NCBI GenBank assembly: GCA_037389465.1
Contig: JAZARR010000188.1
Coordinates: forward strand, 1,639,501-1,703,500
DNA length: 64,000 bases
Direction of reading: 5' to 3'
DNA from: Baylisascaris procyonis
Taxonomy: Eukaryota > Nematoda > Chromadorea > Rhabditida > Ascarididae
Shown here: piece by piece, positions 59,441-64,000 of the stretch
Layout: each line of letters begins with the position of its first letter
How positions within the stretch are numbered: the stretch's first letter is position 1
Program-made: the position numbers and the translations under genes
Notes under the pieces: model-generated
Databases searched by the model: none
Told to the model about the DNA's origin: nothing
What the model saw: the letters and a program-made list of their open reading frames with translations, nothing else

Positions 59441-59652
59441 GACCAATGGAGCTACACGTAATAAATCTAACAACTCTTGTCTAGACTCTGCAGATACTTC
59501 CAGCACTTTTTCCATTTCTATGTTTTCCATCCTTCTTCAACTTTACTATTTTCCTTTTTCCATTTCGTATTCCATTTCTTGATTTTTACGTAAATTTTAT
59601 ATTTCAGATATTTTGGCGCCAGAAAATTTCAAATATTTTAAAATCCTGCAAA

Positions 59653-59732
59653 ATGCGTAAATCAAGTTCCAGTTCCGCTGCAGGAACTATTGGTCGTTTT
59701 TTGTTTTTGTTTTCGTTTTTTCTTTTGCTTAG
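59653..59732 (+). CDS. Candidate first exon with signal peptide
   Basis: ATG at 59653 begins MRKSSSSSAAGTIGR followed by FLFLFSFFLLL and a donor CTTAG/GTGCGG, phase 2. A good 3' splice-type site (TTTATATTTCAG) lies 46 bases upstream and could be a trans-splice acceptor. A Ser-rich start and Phe-rich core fit a secretory signal, but T-rich DNA gives such runs by chance. Confidence 0.25.
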
Positions 59733-59805
59733 GTGCGGTATTAGGCGCGATGCATTTGTTTCTAATACGTTCACGCACTCAATTGATCAGCCTGGCGGGG
59801 TTTTA

Positions 59806-59882
59806 AAAAGCACATATTGTGCCGTTTTGAAAAGCACATATTGTGTCATTTTATGCTATGAAGTGGCACTATATGTGCTTTA
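59806..59882. repeat. Direct and inverted repeat of AAAAGCACATATTGTG
   Basis: Two direct copies (59806 and 59830) and one near-perfect inverted copy (59864-59882). The same word, extended to GCC, lies in the TGWSG exon near 40164-40181. Confidence 0.7.
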
Positions 59883-60589
59883 TAAAATCATTGATGAATG
59901 GTGAAATCGTTCCGCAGAAAATTTTTTTTTTTTACTTTTGCAAGAATTTTATTGCATCGTTTACTTTCATTCCACATTACTTTTGAATATCCCACTCACT
60001 AAATAAATTCTAATTGATTATGCAAATTAGTTGATACACGAATTAAAGCAAAACAATTAATTATAGAGATGTAAGTAATGTCAACTGTTTATATGCAAAT
60101 CCGTTAGTCCATTGTCATTGCAAAGGAATTATTATGTGAATGGTGAGAACCTCTTTGATCATATTTATTGAGGTTCGGTAAAACTTATTTGGAGTATAAA
60201 TTGCTGTGAAATCGTTCAGTTCGATCGCCATTCTAAAATTTAGCTGATAGAAAAGAATTTGAGAGGGAGGAAAAGGGTTTTGATTTAGAGTGGTGAAGAG
60301 AAATTGGTTTTGTTGATTAGTGAACACAACAAGGTGATGTTCTAATTGATGACAGATATGCACATTCCTGCATTTAATGATGCTCTTTAGAATGTTCTCA
60401 GTGGTTATTTACCAATTGAATAAAGGCGATAGAAGTGACTTTGCCCAATTCATTTATCAAATCCGACGCTTTCGTTGACATAATTCTTTCTAGAAATTGT
60501 AAGTATTTCTGTTGTAGATAGGAGAAATAAGGACAATAGGTTAAAATACCAAGAGAATCGGGAAGAGCTTATAAGAGGGATTGCATAAT

Positions 60590-60618
60590 GGGGGAAGGGA
60601 AGGGAGAAGGGAGGTGGG
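60590..60618 (+). other. G-run tract able to form a G-quadruplex
   Basis: Five G runs of 3-5 with loops of 2, 2, 4 and 4. Confidence 0.6.
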
Positions 60619-60749
60619 AAGTAGATAGAAACAGATTCATCTAATCATAGGCAAATGACTGAGATTAGTTGGATAGGGCTGATACTGCATAACCATATAT
60701 TCTATTGCTGAACGGCGATGCACGAATGTTTTGTTTGAATAACTTACCG

Positions 60750-60753
<4 letters not shown>

Positions 60754-60838
<85 letters not shown>
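60754..60838. repeat. (AT)n microsatellite
   Basis: The longest AT array in the window, about 84 bases. Confidence 0.95.
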
Positions 60839-60841
<3 letters not shown>

Positions 60842-61746
60842 GTATGAAAGTGTTTACATGAACAAATCGAACGAGTGGAGATCGCTGTTTATGTAATATT
60901 GAACACTTACTACCGGTTGCATAAACTGTCCTCAAATAAAGAAGTGCAGAAATAATGCACCTCGCACCTCGAAAAACCTGCACTTGATGGACCCTTTCAC
61001 CGAAAATAATCGTCCATACTTCCACACTTTCGAGATATTCCAGTCAAAGTTGCAATCACATAAATAATGGATATGCTTCTTTTTATAATAATTTCATTTA
61101 TTAACTTCTTAAAAACTTTATTCCAACCTAATTATGATTCAAGTTTAGATTGCATATTTACTCAGGACTATTTGAATTGTTGAGTGTCTATTTTAGGTTA
61201 TTGTATTATTGAATAAAGATAAGTTTTTATTTTGCAGTAGAACTAATATTCTCTAATGCTACCTATGGATAGTTTCGATCGAATAAACTGATAAAAACTT
61301 ATTAATCAAGAGTGAGCATCGATAAAGGCGTTATCAGAGTAGTGCAAACCTTTGCTGTCTAATATAGGAATAAATCATTACTTCCGTAGAAAATAGTGCA
61401 TAGCAGATAACACAAAAATACGATGTAATAGCACAAGTCTTTGTTAGCAAACAAAAAAACATGATAAACTAGCACATTCCTTCATTGAGAGTAACGTTTC
61501 TTCTGATCCATTCTCTAGTTACTGAGAGCGTAAATATACCTATAGAATGTTTTTTTGTTTTAATTTCATTCATATAAATGTCAATACTTGTTATAATATT
61601 TATTTATTATAATGAAGCGTATTTATAACATATGTGATATAGGTCGACAATTTTATATCATATGATTGATGCAGTTCAAAATTTGCATACTTCATTGAGA
61701 GAATCACTTTTTGAGATAATACGAGTTGATTTATAAATTTTTGCAG

Positions 61747-61842
61747 ATGTGGTCTATTGAAGCACATATTTTACTATCAATTCTACTTCACGTTGCGGGC
61801 ATTTCATGTGGCTTATGGATTTGGTATTTATTCCCAAAAAAT
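61747..61842 (+). CDS. Candidate exon of a plus-strand membrane or secreted protein
   Basis: 96 nt between a strong acceptor (AATTTTTGCAG) and a consensus donor (GTAAGT). It starts with ATG and reads MWSIEAHILLSILLHVAG, ISCGLWIWYLFPKN. ATG directly after the AG would fit a spliced-leader site or a first coding exon with a signal or anchor. A second frame is also open. The next exon was not settled; one with acceptor TTCAATTTCAG at 63859 is a candidate but stops after 25 codons in this frame. Confidence 0.4.
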
Positions 61843-62540
61843 GTAAGTGAATTTGTTTTTATCTCTCACTTATATGTTTAATTATTAAATAATATTGAGA
61901 TTTATAGAACAAATAAATAGCATAATCAAAGAAATAGCTGGTTGATGAAAATACCATTAAAAGAATCGTATAAGAATTTAAAGCACAATTTAATGGATTC
62001 AACTGGAATTCGATATTTTTCTTGGTTGATTCATGGGTATTACGTTGAAAACATCGATGATCCACCTTAGTCTTCCAACTATCGTACTAAGTAAATTGAG
62101 AGAATTTTTGAACGAAACTCGTTTTTAAATAGATAGCTATTGATGCTTTTGTTTAAAGTCATCAACCGGTTATGAATTCATTCCTATCGAATAGACACAA
62201 TAATGACAAAAAGATAGAAATATAGAAGAGAATAAAATAGGATAAAGGCAGGAATATGCAAGAAACTGTGCAAATCTTATAAGATATGCAACGATTTTTT
62301 GGATCATCTATCACTAATCTATCACTTTATTTCCCATTTCCTTGTTTAAATTTCCAAAAATTAAAGCAGATATTAGATAATTACACTGAAGCAATTCCAA
62401 ACCTTAGGGGAATAAAGATATATTTTTTAATAACCTTTCTTATTTTAAACTATAAAAATTTTTTAGTATTTAACAAGTTTCGCTTCACTGAAAACATTTA
62501 TGAGTTTCTGCAGTGAGAAATTAATTCGCATGCGCTAAGC
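61843..62540. other. Probable intron or flank of the candidate exon
   Basis: AT-rich; one AT-driven open frame near 62.3-62.5 kb without support. Confidence 0.4.
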
Positions 62541-62890
62541 GCTGATCCACTTTGAACTGTGCTAGAAGTGACTGCGACTACGTAGGTTTACGGTTGATCG
62601 GCGGACTCCCCTATTCCATGTAATGACCACGATGTGGGGGATCCATGGTCTTTCCACCACCAAATTAGGCGGACTTATGGCCCTGTGTGCACAACCCCAT
62701 GTTTATAGGTTGCTTTTTCTAGGCGTGTTGAAGTCGCCTCGGTTATTTTAGCGGTTTGGCCGCTGCTAACTTGGTGCATTATTATGCGGATAATGCACGT
62801 CTAGTATTTTAGCGTTTCATTAAAAAATTTTATGCTTTCTCGAGCGGACAAATGCGCCTTGAGTATTTTAGCGCTTTATTTATTTATTTT

Positions 62891-62929
<39 letters not shown>

Positions 62930-62936
62930 TTTGTTT
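62541..62936. repeat. GC-richer island with 60-bp period and (ATTT)n tail
   Basis: The word TATTTTAGCG recurs at 62744, 62805 and 62864, about 60 bases apart, and the two preceding segments (AATGCACGTCTAG, AATGCGCCTTGAG) are related. A 9-bp hairpin (GTGCATTAT / ATAATGCAC, 7-base loop) lies at 62774-62798. The island ends in ATTT repeats to about 62932. A tail of short repeats suggests a retroposed element such as a SINE, but no RNA polymerase III promoter boxes were recognised. Confidence 0.5.
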
Positions 62937-64000
62937 TTAATTTTTTAGTTAATTTATTAATTGATTCATTCGTTTGTATATTCGTTTTTTATTCGTTGAC
63001 CTGATTATCGACTTATTTGCTCATTTATCCAACATCCCACATAGTGTAAACAAATATATAAGTGTTTATAAGAAACACAGAGGAGAAACCAAAAATAAAA
63101 GAGCAGGAATGTACGTTTTGTGACCAACGTACAAACACATTTAAAAAAAAAAAAAAAAAATTCAAATCGACGAGCACAAAAAGAAAGTGCAACGCCGCCA
63201 TCGCAGGAATATAAACAATGGGTACGTTTAATATTGACAATAAAATGGAAACGATTCAGATTCCGAAAAAACTTTCAACGCCAATAGGTTTTCATGCCGT
63301 TCTCAAGGAAGAGGGGGGAGCGGGTTTGGAGAGGAGGATGTCCCACGTGCTAGCAACATTCTAATGAAAGCTATTCAGAATGTCATTCTTGGTACATTCC
63401 TGACTATTTGTGATATTCATATCCGTGACACTTATGTGCAAGGATCCTCCAGAAGAACTGCGGACTATCCTGAAATGGAGAATTGAGCGGTTAAGTTTGC
63501 GATATTCCAATGACTCCTAGTTGAGGTCTTTCAGCCCGCTAGCATAATTGGGTTGACAAGTATCAAGACAGTCTTTAGCAAACGCAGTATGAGTAAAACA
63601 CTTCTGAATCTCTTCAAGCAATGCAACATCAGAAAAGAGATAAGGGGACCAAACAGTGGTGTAATGTTCCTGAATACTTTCGTACCTTTACACTTGAGCG
63701 ATACATGCTTACTTTCTCGCGCCCACAAATTCGCCATCAGTGTTTTACCTCCTTGTAAACAACAAACTGACAGTTTATGTGTGGACAAATGCGCCGTAAG
63801 TGTAACAGCTGTCAGTATGCGATAACCTAATAATTTAACTGTCCTCTTTCAATTTCAGGATCTTCCTTTATATCTTCAATGTTTTTGTCGACTTTTGCTT
63901 TTGTTCCATTATATACATCTCTATTCACCATTGTAGTTCAAAAATATCGATCGTTTTGCATACTTTCTTTCATCTTAGATATGTTTTTTATTCGTATTTC
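62937..64000. other. Right end without a settled gene
   Basis: From 63859 an acceptor-like site is followed by DNA open in two of three frames to the end of the window, hydrophobic in both, so an exon running out of the window is possible. Near 63783 the word GGACAAATGCGCC repeats part of the 62.8 kb island. Confidence 0.4.

Overview
The window looks like a nematode nuclear chromosome segment. It is AT-rich, with many AT microsatellites and homopolymer runs. Genes are split into short exons by introns of about 0.2-3.3 kb, with U-rich acceptors ending TTTCAG or TTTTAG. It carries a tandem pair of nicotinic acetylcholine receptor subunit genes of the nematode DEG-3/DES-2 group. The species cannot be named from the sequence alone.

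All well-supported genes lie on the minus strand and read from right to left. (1) At 36.0-40.2 kb are four phase-compatible exons forming the C-terminal 157 residues of a protein I do not recognise, with one strong membrane segment at its end. (2) At 22.7-34.6 kb is a complete-looking 12-exon receptor subunit of about 610 residues. It has a candidate signal peptide, Cys-loop, YTCC loop C, M1-M4 and a long cytoplasmic loop with a 16-proline run. (3) At 10.8-19.4 kb, with possible extra N-terminal exons to 20.3 kb, is a second subunit of about 540 residues or more with YACC loop C and M1-M4. Several introns sit at the same place and phase in the two receptor genes, so they are an old tandem duplication. 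In C. elegans des-2 lies upstream of deg-3 in one operon; by order, gene 2 would be the DES-2-like subunit and gene 1 the DEG-3-like one. Their products would be expected to assemble into a cation channel in neurons. The paralogue names come mainly from order and group membership and are provisional.

The rest is sparse. 1-10.8 kb holds a possible transporter relic near 2 kb and purine/pyrimidine tracts. 40.3-64 kb holds scattered candidate exons on the plus strand (45.1, 59.7 and 61.7 kb), a degenerate non-LTR endonuclease fragment (50.5 kb), a decayed open region (54.8-55.3 kb), a partial copy of an exon of the unknown gene (58.5 kb), and a GC-richer island with a roughly 60-bp period and an (ATTT)n tail (62.5-62.9 kb). 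Several G-run tracts able to form G-quadruplexes are scattered throughout. I found no rRNA, tRNA, CRISPR or intact transposon.

Exons were assigned by joining reading frames across GT-AG sites and checking that lengths and phases close. All coordinates come from hand reading and may be off by a base where alternative splice sites are mentioned.
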